This document shows positions 18,625 to 26,407 of a DNA stretch of 50,610 nucleotides, in pieces; the first letter of the stretch is position 1, and each line of letters starts with the position of its first letter. Source of the stretch: Ferrovibrio sp. (lineage in GTDB: Bacteria; Pseudomonadota; Alphaproteobacteria; Ferrovibrionales; Ferrovibrionaceae); NCBI RefSeq assembly GCF_029255545.1, contig NZ_JANLJJ010000050.1:1-50610 (forward strand), in the 5' to 3' direction. Both the position numbers and the translations under genes were made by a program. The notes under the pieces are model-generated. The model made no database searches and was not told where the DNA came from. It was given only the letters and a program-made list of their open reading frames with translations.

Positions 18625-19473
18625 TCAGGCCATTTGCCGCTCCGTCATCCTCGCGACCGTGTGTAGGAAATCGATCAGATAAGAATTGACCCGGTCCGGC
18701 TGCGTGACCGGCGCCATGTGGGCCGCCCCGGCCAGATTTACATGGCGCGCGGCCGGCAGCAGACGGCGCAGTTCGGCAATCACGCCACGCGCCGCCAGCG
18801 TGGTTTCGCTGCCGCAAAGCAGCAGCACCGGCATGGCCAGGGATTTCAGATCGTCGCCAGCGGTTTCGCGTGCCCGCAACAGTTCGCGGAACTCGCTCGC
18901 CACCGTGCTCATGCAGCCCGTGACATAGACCTGCATATGCTCGGGCATCGCCCGCAGGGCGCCGGGCCCAACCCAGTAATCGAGGAAGGCGATGGCGGCA
19001 GCGTGCGTATCGCCGTTTTCCACCAGTTCGATATGGCGTTGCGCCACCAATGCGATTTCACGCCAGGCATCGCGTTGGCTGCTGTCGCGCAGCAGACCGA
19101 AAGCCACCGGCTCATACAGGGCCAGCGATGCGACGCGCCGTGGCTGGCGGCGCGCCAGTTCCAGTGCCATGGCGCCCCCATAGGAATGCCCGACCAGATG
19201 CACCGGGCCGTCCATCCGCTCAAGCAGAGCGGTCAGCAGGGCGACTTCCTCCTCCAGCGTGGGCCTACCGTGATCGGGCATGGGCGTTTCACCATGGCCG
19301 ATCAGGTCGGGTGCCACAACATGCCGGCCGGGGCCAAGCGCCACGATCAGCGGTCGCCACTGCCGGTGCGAGGCAGCGCCGGAATGCAGCAGCATCAGAC
19401 GGGGCGCACCGGCTCCATCACAGCCATTGTCGAACCAGGACAGGCGGCCCACGGCCGTTTCCAGCATCGGCAT
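18625..19473 (-). CDS. Alpha/beta-fold hydrolase
   Basis: A 282-residue alpha/beta hydrolase. The oxyanion-hole strand is LMLLHSGAASHRQW, the nucleophile elbow VHLVGHSYGGAMALELAR, and the catalytic His is in LAGAAHMAPVTQPDRVN. GGAG lies 8 nt before the ATG. It is the third gene of a minus-strand operon (hydrolase, MddA-like methyltransferase, this gene) probably controlled by the MarR regulator at 21348. No signal peptide; the substrate is unknown. Confidence 0.88.
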   Translation of the reverse strand: MPMLETAVGRLSWFDNGCDGAGAPRLMLLHSGAASHRQWRPLIVALGPGRHVVAPDLIGHGETPMPDHGRPTLEEEVALLTALLERMDGPVHLVGHSYGGAMALELARRQPRRVASLALYEPVAFGLLRDSSQRDAWREIALVAQRHIELVENGDTHAAAIAFLDYWVGPGALRAMPEHMQVYVTGCMSTVASEFRELLRARETAGDDLKSLAMPVLLLCGSETTLAARGVIAELRRLLPAARHVNLAGAAHMAPVTQPDRVNSYLIDFLHTVARMTERQMA

Positions 19474-19484
19474 CGCAGCAGCTC

Positions 19485-20225
19485 CTAGATCTTCAGGCCG
19501 GGGATCAGCGCCGGAACCCGGCGGCGATAATCGCGATAACGGCCACCGAAAGTTGCGATCAGATCGCGTTCTTCATAGATGATGCCGACCACGATATAGG
19601 CGCTCATGCCAATGGCGAAGAGCAGATGCCCCACCGACATCTGCGGCGTGGCCCAGAAGATCACCAGCCAGCCGGTATAGATCGGATGTCGCATGTAGCG
19701 ATAAAGCCAGGACGTACGGAATTCGTCATGCGGCACCGGCAGGCCGCGCCACTGGCGGAAAGGCTGCGACAGGCCGAAGAGCTCGAAATGGTCGATCATG
19801 AAGGTGGCGGCGACCAGCAGCAGCCAGCCGAAGCCATAGAGCATCCAGATCAGCGTGGCGGCGAAACTGTCCTGCACCTGCCAGATCATGGCCGGCAGCG
19901 GCTGCCAAAACGCGATCAGCACCGTCACCATGATTGACGTTGCCACCAGATAGACGGCGCGCTGCAGATACACCGGCACCGTCGCCGACATCCACCGCTT
20001 GAAGCCGGGCCGTGCCATCACGCTGTGCTGCAGGCCGAAGAATACGATCAGGCCGAAATCGATAGCGCCGGCGAACCAGGGCGATGACGCGGGCCAGAGC
20101 GAGGCGTCGACATGAATGGGCAGCCCCAGACCGGCACTGAGCGGGGCGGCGATGAATAGCGCCAGGGCCAGCGCAGCGAGACCAAAACCGAGATAGGCGA
20201 ACAGGGCGAACAACATTCCGGGCAT
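19485..20225 (-). CDS. MddA-like methanethiol S-methyltransferase / isoprenylcysteine methyltransferase-family membrane protein
   Basis: A 246-residue integral membrane protein with about six hydrophobic segments. FFGLQHSVMARPGFKRWM and the C-terminal YMRHPIYTGWLVIFWATPQMSVGHLLFA ... YEERDLIATFGGRYRDYRRRVP match the NnrU/ICMT-like family that includes MddA, which methylates methanethiol to dimethyl sulfide with S-adenosylmethionine. GGAG lies 7 nt before the ATG. It sits between two alpha/beta hydrolase genes with 10-11 nt gaps. Family membership is clear; methanethiol as substrate is inferred. Confidence 0.85.
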   Translation of the reverse strand: MPGMLFALFAYLGFGLAALALALFIAAPLSAGLGLPIHVDASLWPASSPWFAGAIDFGLIVFFGLQHSVMARPGFKRWMSATVPVYLQRAVYLVATSIMVTVLIAFWQPLPAMIWQVQDSFAATLIWMLYGFGWLLLVAATFMIDHFELFGLSQPFRQWRGLPVPHDEFRTSWLYRYMRHPIYTGWLVIFWATPQMSVGHLLFAIGMSAYIVVGIIYEERDLIATFGGRYRDYRRRVPALIPGLKI

Positions 20226-20235
20226 GATCGGACTC

Positions 20236-21186
20236 CTAGGATGTGAGCAGAGACGAAAGGAAAGCGAGATAGTCGGCAGCGACAGCTTCCGGCATCTCGA
20301 TCATCGGCAGATGGCCGCAGGGCAGCAGCAGCAGCGAGGCCCGCGCCAAGCGATCGGCAAACAACGTGGCGCCCGAGACATGCCAGATGCGGTCATGTTC
20401 GCCCCAGACAATGCGGGTTGGCACCGTCATGCCGCTCACGCTGAGTTCCAACGACGCGGTTTCGCGGGCAAAAGCGTCGAAGACACTGCGATGGAAGTCC
20501 GCTTTGCCGAGCGCGCGTTCGGCGAATGCGCGCCTGACCGGCGCGGGGATGGACGGCGGATGCGCCATCAGCCAGCCCAGGTACGCGGGATAGTCCTGCG
20601 TGCTGCGGATAAACAGCGGATTGTCGCCACCCGCCTGCAGATGCCGCAGCAGGTCGCTCGGCATGGCCGACAGGACCCCGCTCGGGCCGGGGAGCCAAAG
20701 GCTGCGCACACGGTCGGGATGCGCGGCGGCATAAAGCGCCGCGACGCGTGCGCCCATGGAATTGCCGCCAAGATGCAACCTACGCAGCCCGAGCGCGTCG
20801 ATGATGGCCGCCAGGGCCGCTACCTGTCCCTGCAGCCCAATATCATGGGCAGGCCAGCGCGGACTATCGCCGAAACCTGGCAGATCAATGGCGATCACGC
20901 GATGGCGGGGCATGAGGAAGCGCGCGATGCGGTTCCAGTTGTCCTTCTCGCCGCTGCTGCCATGGACCAGCAGGATCGGCGCGGCATCGGTCATCGGGCC
21001 GCCATCGAGGTAGGCCACGGCATGGCCCCGGACGAGAATCGTTTTCGCGGCGAGTCCAGCGCGTTTACGTTCGACGGCTACGACAAGGTCGCGCAGCGTG
21101 GCCGCCGGCGCCAGGAACCAGGCGGCAGCGCCGGCCAGCGACAGTGAGATCAGACAACAGAGCAGGATGAACATGATGCGGTGCAT
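20236..21186 (-). CDS. Membrane-anchored alpha/beta hydrolase
   Basis: A 316-residue protein with an N-terminal hydrophobic anchor (IMFILLCCLISLSLAGAAAWFL), then an alpha/beta hydrolase domain: oxyanion strand ILLVHGSSGEKDNW, nucleophile elbow LHLGGNSMGARVAALYA, acid WGEHDRIWHV and the C-terminal His in LLPCGHLPMIEMPEAV. The catalytic domain probably faces the periplasm. First gene of the operon with the MddA-like protein and a second hydrolase. It is divergent from a MarR regulator, with operator-like repeats 32 nt upstream of its start. Confidence 0.87.
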   Translation of the reverse strand: MHRIMFILLCCLISLSLAGAAAWFLAPAATLRDLVVAVERKRAGLAAKTILVRGHAVAYLDGGPMTDAAPILLVHGSSGEKDNWNRIARFLMPRHRVIAIDLPGFGDSPRWPAHDIGLQGQVAALAAIIDALGLRRLHLGGNSMGARVAALYAAAHPDRVRSLWLPGPSGVLSAMPSDLLRHLQAGGDNPLFIRSTQDYPAYLGWLMAHPPSIPAPVRRAFAERALGKADFHRSVFDAFARETASLELSVSGMTVPTRIVWGEHDRIWHVSGATLFADRLARASLLLLPCGHLPMIEMPEAVAADYLAFLSSLLTS

Positions 21187-21217
21187 GGGGTGGATCGCCT
21201 TTGAACGGCGGCCAATA

Positions 21218-21252
21218 TATCAATCTTATTGATAATATCAATAGTATTGATA
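21218..21252. promoter_or_regulatory. Tandem 17-bp inverted repeats (likely MarR operators)
   Basis: TATCAAT-CTT-ATTGATA (21218-21234) and TATCAATA-G-TATTGATA (21236-21252) are two perfect inverted repeats with centres 18 bp apart. A 12-bp palindrome, TTGATATATCAA (21247-21258), overlaps the second. They fill the divergent region between the membrane hydrolase operon and the MarR gene. The 17-bp size and position between divergent genes fit MarR dimers bound side by side. Binding is inferred. Confidence 0.75.
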
Positions 21253-21347
21253 TATCAAACGCCCGGCGCCGGATCAGGCTGCTAGCCCTCTGGAATCATT
21301 GGTGTATGCTGCGCAGACGCATCCGCCCCGGTTTCTGGACTCCGCCC

Positions 21348-21851
21348 ATGACGGTCGCCAAAAAATCCCCCACTCCGCGCATCCCGGTCCCGCGCAGGGA
21401 TATCCTCGATTCGCTCCGCGGATCGGTCGACGAGACCATTTCGCTGTTTTATCTGGGCTACCGAGCCGGCGTGGCCGGACCGGGCCGCGTGCTCAACAAG
21501 CTGGGCTTCGGGCGGCCGCACCACCGCATTCTCTATGTGGTGGCGCGTCAACCCGGCATTGCCATCGGCAGCCTGATCGAGATGCTGGCCGTATCCCGTC
21601 AGGCCCTGCACAGGCCGCTGCGCGATCTGGTCGCACAGGGATATGTCGCGCAGAAAGCGGCGCCGACCAACCGCCGGCTCGCTTTGCTGACGCTGACGCC
21701 CAAGGGCGCGGCACTGGAGAGCAAGCTGACAGACCTGCAATATCAGGCCTTCGCCAAGGCGTTTGCCGCGACCGGGCCGGAAGCCGAGCAGCACTGGAAG
21801 GCCGTGATGCGTGCACTGGCCGACCAGGTGCGTCCCGCTTTTACGGTATAG
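21348..21851 (+). CDS. MarR-family transcriptional regulator
   Basis: About 167 residues with a MarR winged helix: GRPHHRILYVVARQPGIAIGSLIEML, recognition helix SRQALHRPLRDLVAQGYV, wing AAPTNRRLALLTLTPKG. The start is uncertain: an ATG at 21306 would add 14 Arg-rich residues, and neither has a strong ribosome site; the open frame back to 21201 is excluded because it runs through the operator repeats. Divergent from the hydrolase/MddA-like operon, so it most likely represses itself and that operon until a small ligand binds. Confidence 0.85.
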   Translation: MTVAKKSPTPRIPVPRRDILDSLRGSVDETISLFYLGYRAGVAGPGRVLNKLGFGRPHHRILYVVARQPGIAIGSLIEMLAVSRQALHRPLRDLVAQGYVAQKAAPTNRRLALLTLTPKGAALESKLTDLQYQAFAKAFAATGPEAEQHWKAVMRALADQVRPAFTV

Positions 21852-21887
21852 GTGGCGCCGGCCCCTGCCGGTATTCACGCATTGCGG

Positions 21888-23219
21888 TCACGCCGCCGCG
21901 CGGCCGGCCGCCGCCAGCATGCGGTAGCGTTGGGCGATCGGACTGGCTGGTTTGGCATGCAGGCGTTCCGCGCTTAAAGCCTGCACCAGGCCCAGATCGC
22001 CGTCGCGTTTCGCCGCCTCGATCAGCGTCAGGTCCAGCAGGTCGCGCTGGGCATGGCTGCCGCCGAAACGGCTGGCGATGTAACGCAACGGCCGCAGGCG
22101 CAGAACCGTGTCGGCGTAATGCCCGGCCTGGAATGACAGCAGCGCCTGGGCCAGCGGCAGCCCAACCTGCATCGCCATCGCGGCGTTATTGCCACGCTTT
22201 TCGCCAGCAGCGCGTTGCAGAGTCGCCATCTGCTGTTCGATCAGATCCTGGCGGCCGGCGCCAATGAAGCCGATCAGCGCATGCACGTCGTTGAAGCTGT
22301 AGATGCCGTCCCGCACCATGCCGGACCAGGCCGCGGCCAGTTCGCCCCAGCGCGCCGCGCCCGGATCGATGCCGCGCAGATGCAGGCGCCACAGCATGGC
22401 CGAGGCGTCGATCAGGTCGAGCACCACGGTGGATTGGCCGCTGCGCACATGTTGGTCGTAGAGCGCCAGCACCTCGTCATGCTCGTCGCGATCCAGATGA
22501 AACAGCGCGAGATGCCACCAGTTATGCACGGCCATCATGTTGTCTTCGGCCCAGTGCGGGATACGCTCACGCGACCAGCGGATGCCATCTTCCACGCGGC
22601 CCTGCATTTCCATCACGTGCGCCACGGCATGATGCGCCCAGGCATCACGCGGCTCCAGCGCGCAGGCCTGGCGGCCGGCTGCCTCGGCGCGGACATAGTC
22701 GCCGCTTTCCTCCAGCCCGAAGGCCAGCATACCCTGCACCGCATGCCAGCCCGGCCGCCGGGCATCCCAGCCCGGCAGCACGCGCAGCACGCGGTCGCGC
22801 AGGTTGCGGGACTGGCCACGGTAGAAGTCGAGCAGATGACCCATCTGCAGCGCCAGCAGGTCGTGCGGATGATCAATCAGGATGTCGTCGAAGCGCTCGG
22901 CCGCGTCGTCGAAGCAGCCGGCCGCCAGGGCATCGGCCGCCACCACATGCAGCTTCTCGCGCTCGGTGCGGGCATGCCGGCGGGCCAGCGCGATGCTCTC
23001 CCGCGCCGGGGCCAGGCCGGCGGCCTCGGTGCCGCTGAGAAACAGATGCGCCCGCAGGGCATGCGCCATGGCGAAATCGGGCTGGCCGGCGATCACCGTC
23101 TCGATCGCCGCCACGGGATTGCCGCGGTAGCAATGGAACTGGGCCAGCGCCTCTTCATAGCCTTCCAGGGCGGCAGACGTGGCGCCGCTGCAGGTCTGGC
23201 CGTGAGAATCCTTCATCAT
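21888..23219 (-). CDS. Tetratricopeptide repeat protein, TTC38-like
   Basis: A 443-residue soluble helical-repeat protein. The block WAHHAVAHVMEMQGRVEDGIRWSRE followed by NMMAVHNWWHLALFHLDRDEHDEVLALYD is the signature of the TTC38 family. GGAG is 8 nt before the ATG. The molecular role of the family is not established. The gene is divergent from a TetR regulator, and an operator-like 14-mer lies 27 nt upstream of its start, so it is probably that regulator's target. Confidence 0.85.
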   Translation of the reverse strand: MMKDSHGQTCSGATSAALEGYEEALAQFHCYRGNPVAAIETVIAGQPDFAMAHALRAHLFLSGTEAAGLAPARESIALARRHARTEREKLHVVAADALAAGCFDDAAERFDDILIDHPHDLLALQMGHLLDFYRGQSRNLRDRVLRVLPGWDARRPGWHAVQGMLAFGLEESGDYVRAEAAGRQACALEPRDAWAHHAVAHVMEMQGRVEDGIRWSRERIPHWAEDNMMAVHNWWHLALFHLDRDEHDEVLALYDQHVRSGQSTVVLDLIDASAMLWRLHLRGIDPGAARWGELAAAWSGMVRDGIYSFNDVHALIGFIGAGRQDLIEQQMATLQRAAGEKRGNNAAMAMQVGLPLAQALLSFQAGHYADTVLRLRPLRYIASRFGGSHAQRDLLDLTLIEAAKRDGDLGLVQALSAERLHAKPASPIAQRYRMLAAAGRAAA

Positions 23220-23245
23220 CTGTCCGTCTCCGATGAGTCTCTAAA

Positions 23246-23259
23246 ACTGACCAGTCGGT
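23246..23259. promoter_or_regulatory. TetR operator-like site near the TTC38-like gene
   Basis: ACTGACCAGTCGGT matches the 14-mer at 23399 at 11 of 14 positions; the shared pattern is ACYGACYAGWCGGT, an imperfect palindrome. It lies 27-40 nt upstream of the TTC38-like start. Another perfect inverted repeat, GCAGAT-CA-ATCTGC, is at 23297-23310 between the two sites. Confidence 0.5.
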
Positions 23260-23398
23260 ATAAATAAGATTCTTTCTGGCCGTCAAGGTATATATCGCAG
23301 ATCAATCTGCAACCTAGAGAATGAGGTATTATGTTGATTATCATGGTATTTTTATGATTTCACACTGGTAAGCGGATTACCCTTCACTGTCTTGTGAA

Positions 23399-23412
23399 AC
23401 CGACTAGACGGT
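23399..23412. promoter_or_regulatory. TetR operator-like site near the tetR gene
   Basis: ACCGACTAGACGGT is palindromic except for one symmetric pair of positions and lies 29-42 nt before the TetR start. Its partner site is at 23246. The ACCG/CGGT half-sites resemble known AcrR/TetR operators. Probable autoregulation, inferred. Confidence 0.55.
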
Positions 23413-23440
23413 CTATATTGAGGACTTTAGAGGAGTTCCA

Positions 23441-24079
23441 ATGGCCCGCGACGGCACGGCGACCCGCACAGCGATCATGGATGCCGCCCAGGCGCTGATC
23501 CTGGAAACCGGCTTTTCCGCCGCCTCGGTGGATGCGGTGATCGCCCGCGCCGGCATCACCAAGGGCACCTTCTTCTATCACTTCAAGACCAAGGCCGACC
23601 TGGCCCTGGCCCTGGTGCAGCGCGACGCCGCCCACGACGCCGCCCTGCTGGAAGCCAATATGGCCCGCGCCGAGGCGTTAAGCCGCGATCCGCTGCAGCA
23701 GATCCTGATCTGCATGGGGCTTTATGAGGAAGAGCTGGACAAGCTGACCGCGCCCTATCCCGGCTGCCTCTATGCCACCTTCATCTACGAGGCCCAGCTG
23801 TTCGACGACCAGACGCTGGCCGTCGCGCGCGCGGTGTTCAGCAGCTGGACCACGCGCATCCTGGGCAAGCTGGAAGCGGTGATGAAGCTCTACCGCCCGC
23901 GCCTGCCGGTCGACCTGAAAACCCTGGCCGAGATGAGCCTGGTGCAGGCCGAGGGCGCCTATATCCTCTCCAAGGTGCAGCGCGACCCCAAGGCGGTGGC
24001 GGCTCAGTTCCGGCATTACCGCAATTATCTCGAGCTGCTGTTCGCCCCGCTCGATAGCGGAGCCGTGAAGCCGGCTTAA
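23441..24079 (+). CDS. TetR/AcrR-family regulator
   Basis: A 212-residue protein. The N-terminal HTH is clear (TRTAIMDAAQALILETGFSAASVDAVIARAGITKGTFFYHFKTKADL). The C-terminal ligand domain contains YPGCLYATFIYEAQLFDD, similar to YcdC/NemR-like subgroups. AGGAG lies 5 nt before the ATG. Divergent from the TTC38-like gene, with matching operator-like sites before both genes. The inducer is unknown. Confidence 0.9.
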   Translation: MARDGTATRTAIMDAAQALILETGFSAASVDAVIARAGITKGTFFYHFKTKADLALALVQRDAAHDAALLEANMARAEALSRDPLQQILICMGLYEEELDKLTAPYPGCLYATFIYEAQLFDDQTLAVARAVFSSWTTRILGKLEAVMKLYRPRLPVDLKTLAEMSLVQAEGAYILSKVQRDPKAVAAQFRHYRNYLELLFAPLDSGAVKPA

Positions 24080-24116
24080 GCTGGACGGCGGCACGACGCC
24101 TGCTTAGGCTGCGGCC

Positions 24117-25823
24117 ATGGCGGGTGGCGGACGTTTCGAGGATATCTACAGCCGGACCAAACTGGCATCCGGCCTGCTGCTGTTCAGCTTCCTGAGCACG
24201 CACCTGATCAATCATGCGCTGGGCATCGTGTCGCTGCAGGCGATGGAGGCCGGCGCGGCCGTCTTCGCCTTCATCTGGCGCAGCTGGCCCGGCAGCATCC
24301 TGCTATACGGCGCCGCGCTGCTGCATCCGCTGCTGGCGCTCTATAACTGGCTGCGGCGTGGCCATTACCGCGGCATCCCCTGGCAGGGCTGGGTGCAGGT
24401 CTCGCTCGGCCTGCTGGTGCCGCCGCTGGTCGTCGATCACGTGATCGGCACCCGCGCCCTGAACGCGGCCTTCGACCTGAACGACTCTTACGCCTATGTG
24501 CTGATGGTGCTGTTCGTGCAGGAGCCGCTGATCGGCCTGCGCCAGAACGCCCTGATCCTGGTCGCCTGGGGCCATGGCTGCATCGGCGTCTATTACTGGC
24601 TGCGGCTGAAACCCGCCTTCGAGCGCGCCTGGCCGTTTCTCTATGCCATTGCCCTGCTGCTGCCCATGGCGGCGATCCTCGGCTTCCTCTCCGGCGGCCG
24701 GTCGGTGATGCTGCTGATGCAGCAGCCCGGCTGGCTCGACGATTTCCGCGCCGCGCTGAACTGGCCCGGCCCCATCGCGCAGGATTTTGGCTACCGCGCC
24801 ATCGAGGTTGGCTATGGCGTGATGATCCTGCTGCTGGCCAGCGCGCTGATCGGCCGCGGCCTGTCGTTCCTGCTGCAGCGCCGCCGCGGCAGCATCACGA
24901 TCAGTTATCCCGATGGCCGACGTTTCCGCGGCCAGGCTGGCGCCCTGAGCGTGCTGGAAGCCAGTCGCGCCATCGGCTATCCGCATGCTTCGGTCTGCGG
25001 CGGCCAGGGCCGCTGCTCGACCTGCCGGGTGCGGGTCAGCGGCTTGGGCGCCGCCCTGCTGCCGGCGCCGGATACCGCCGAGCAGAAAGTGCTGGACCGC
25101 ATCGCCGCGCCGCCGGGCGTGCGACTGGCCTGCCAGATCCGGCCCGAAGCCGATATCGCGATCATGCCGCTGCTGCCCGCCGGCGTGCCGGCGAAGGTGG
25201 TCTATGGCGCGGCCAGCCATGCCCAGGGCGCCGAGCGCCGCATCGCCATCCTGTTCGCCGACCTGCGTGGCTTCACCAAACTCTCCGAAAGCAAGCTGCC
25301 CTACGATGTGGTCTTCGTGCTGAACCAGTATTTCAAGGCGATGGGCGAAGCCGTGGAAGGCGCCGGCGGCCGCCTCGACAAATTCATCGGCGATGGCGTG
25401 ATGGCCCTGTTCGGCATCGAGGAAGGCCCCGAGGAAGGCTGCCGCCGCGCGCTGGACGCGGCGCAGCGCATGGCGGCGGGCCTGAGCCGGCTGAACGAGG
25501 CGCTAAAAATGGATCTCGACCAGATGCTCAGGCTTGGCATCGGCATCCATTGCGGCCCCGCCATCGTCGGCGAGATGGGCCATGGCAGCGCCATGCATCT
25601 CACCGCCGTGGGCGATGCGGTCAATACCGCCAGCCGGCTGGAAAGCGCCACGAAAGACTTCGGCGCCGAACTGGTGATCTCGGCCGAGGTGGCCGAGCGC
25701 GCCGGCCCGGATGCGCTCGCGGCGCTGGCCTGGCAGCGCGAGACGGTGAGCCTGCGCGGCAAATCCGAGCCGCTGGCCGTGCTGGTGGCGCAGAAGATCG
25801 CGGCAGTACAGCCGGCGGAATAA
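24117..25823 (+). CDS. Membrane-[2Fe-2S]-adenylate/guanylate cyclase fusion
   Basis: A 568-residue three-part protein. Residues about 1-255 form a membrane region of several helices with His29, His33, His70, His83 and His143, resembling succinate-dehydrogenase-type cytochrome b subunits, so heme binding is plausible. Residues about 258-345 form a [2Fe-2S] ferredoxin domain with Cys284, Cys290, Cys293 and Cys329, the CX5CX2C spacing of adrenodoxin-type ferredoxins. Residues about 364-560 form a class III cyclase domain with metal-binding Asp372 (ILFADLRGFTKL) and Asp416 (DKFIGDGVMALFG) plus AVGDAVNTASRLE. All catalytic parts look intact. The inferred role is making cyclic nucleotide in response to membrane redox state. 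It lies 37 nt after tetR and stands as a single transcript or leads into DUF1003. Confidence 0.9.
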   Translation: MAGGGRFEDIYSRTKLASGLLLFSFLSTHLINHALGIVSLQAMEAGAAVFAFIWRSWPGSILLYGAALLHPLLALYNWLRRGHYRGIPWQGWVQVSLGLLVPPLVVDHVIGTRALNAAFDLNDSYAYVLMVLFVQEPLIGLRQNALILVAWGHGCIGVYYWLRLKPAFERAWPFLYAIALLLPMAAILGFLSGGRSVMLLMQQPGWLDDFRAALNWPGPIAQDFGYRAIEVGYGVMILLLASALIGRGLSFLLQRRRGSITISYPDGRRFRGQAGALSVLEASRAIGYPHASVCGGQGRCSTCRVRVSGLGAALLPAPDTAEQKVLDRIAAPPGVRLACQIRPEADIAIMPLLPAGVPAKVVYGAASHAQGAERRIAILFADLRGFTKLSESKLPYDVVFVLNQYFKAMGEAVEGAGGRLDKFIGDGVMALFGIEEGPEEGCRRALDAAQRMAAGLSRLNEALKMDLDQMLRLGIGIHCGPAIVGEMGHGSAMHLTAVGDAVNTASRLESATKDFGAELVISAEVAERAGPDALAALAWQRETVSLRGKSEPLAVLVAQKIAAVQPAE

Positions 25824-25914
25824 GGCCGGCTTGACCTTCATCAATCGCGACGGCTGACCCGCCGGCTAGATTGCCGTTAAAATGCCGCGTCCGCCGCCTG
25901 TATCGGAGTCTGCC

Positions 25915-26403
25915 ATGCCCAGCACCGTCATTCTGACCGACCGCGACCGCGACCTGCTGCGCCAGCTGCGCCGCCACCGCGCCAGCCACCGGCATGCCCC
26001 GCCCGGCGAGGAACGCAGCCTTGGCCAGGTCATCGCCGATGCCGTGGCCCGGGCGGTCGGCTCCTGGCGTTTCATCCTGATCCAGAGCGCGCTGCTGGTG
26101 GCCTGGATCATCGGCAACGCGTTCAACGGCAGCAATGCCTGGGATCCGTTCCCGTTCATCCTGCTCAATCTGCTACTCTCGTTCCAGGCGGCCTATACCG
26201 CGCCGGTCATCATGATGAGCCAGAACCGCCTGTCGGAAATCGACCGCCGCCATGCCGAGGATGACTACAAGGTCAACGTGAAGGCCGAGCTGGAGATCGA
26301 ATTGCTGCACCAGAAGATCGACCTGCTGCGCGAGCAGGAAATCCTCGCGCTGACCAAGGCGGTCAATGCCCTGGCCGACAAGATCGACGGCAAGGGCGTA
26401 TGA
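25915..26403 (+). CDS. DUF1003 membrane protein
   Basis: A 162-residue protein with two transmembrane helices (WRFILIQSALLVAWIIGNAF; PFPFILLNLLLSFQAAYTAPVIMM) and the conserved SQNRLSEIDRRHAEDDYKVN tail followed by a helical, possibly coiled-coil end. This is the DUF1003 signature; no biochemical function is known. GGAG lies 6 nt before the ATG at 25915. It ends 4 nt before the phosphorylase gene, so the two are probably co-translated. Confidence 0.88.
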   Translation: MPSTVILTDRDRDLLRQLRRHRASHRHAPPGEERSLGQVIADAVARAVGSWRFILIQSALLVAWIIGNAFNGSNAWDPFPFILLNLLLSFQAAYTAPVIMMSQNRLSEIDRRHAEDDYKVNVKAELEIELLHQKIDLLREQEILALTKAVNALADKIDGKGV

Positions 26404-26407
26404 AGCG

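Noticed and set aside
21201-21347. Earlier start for the MarR gene
   Set aside because: The start at 21201 would place the two operator-like repeats inside the coding region; the encoded sequence there is not family-like.
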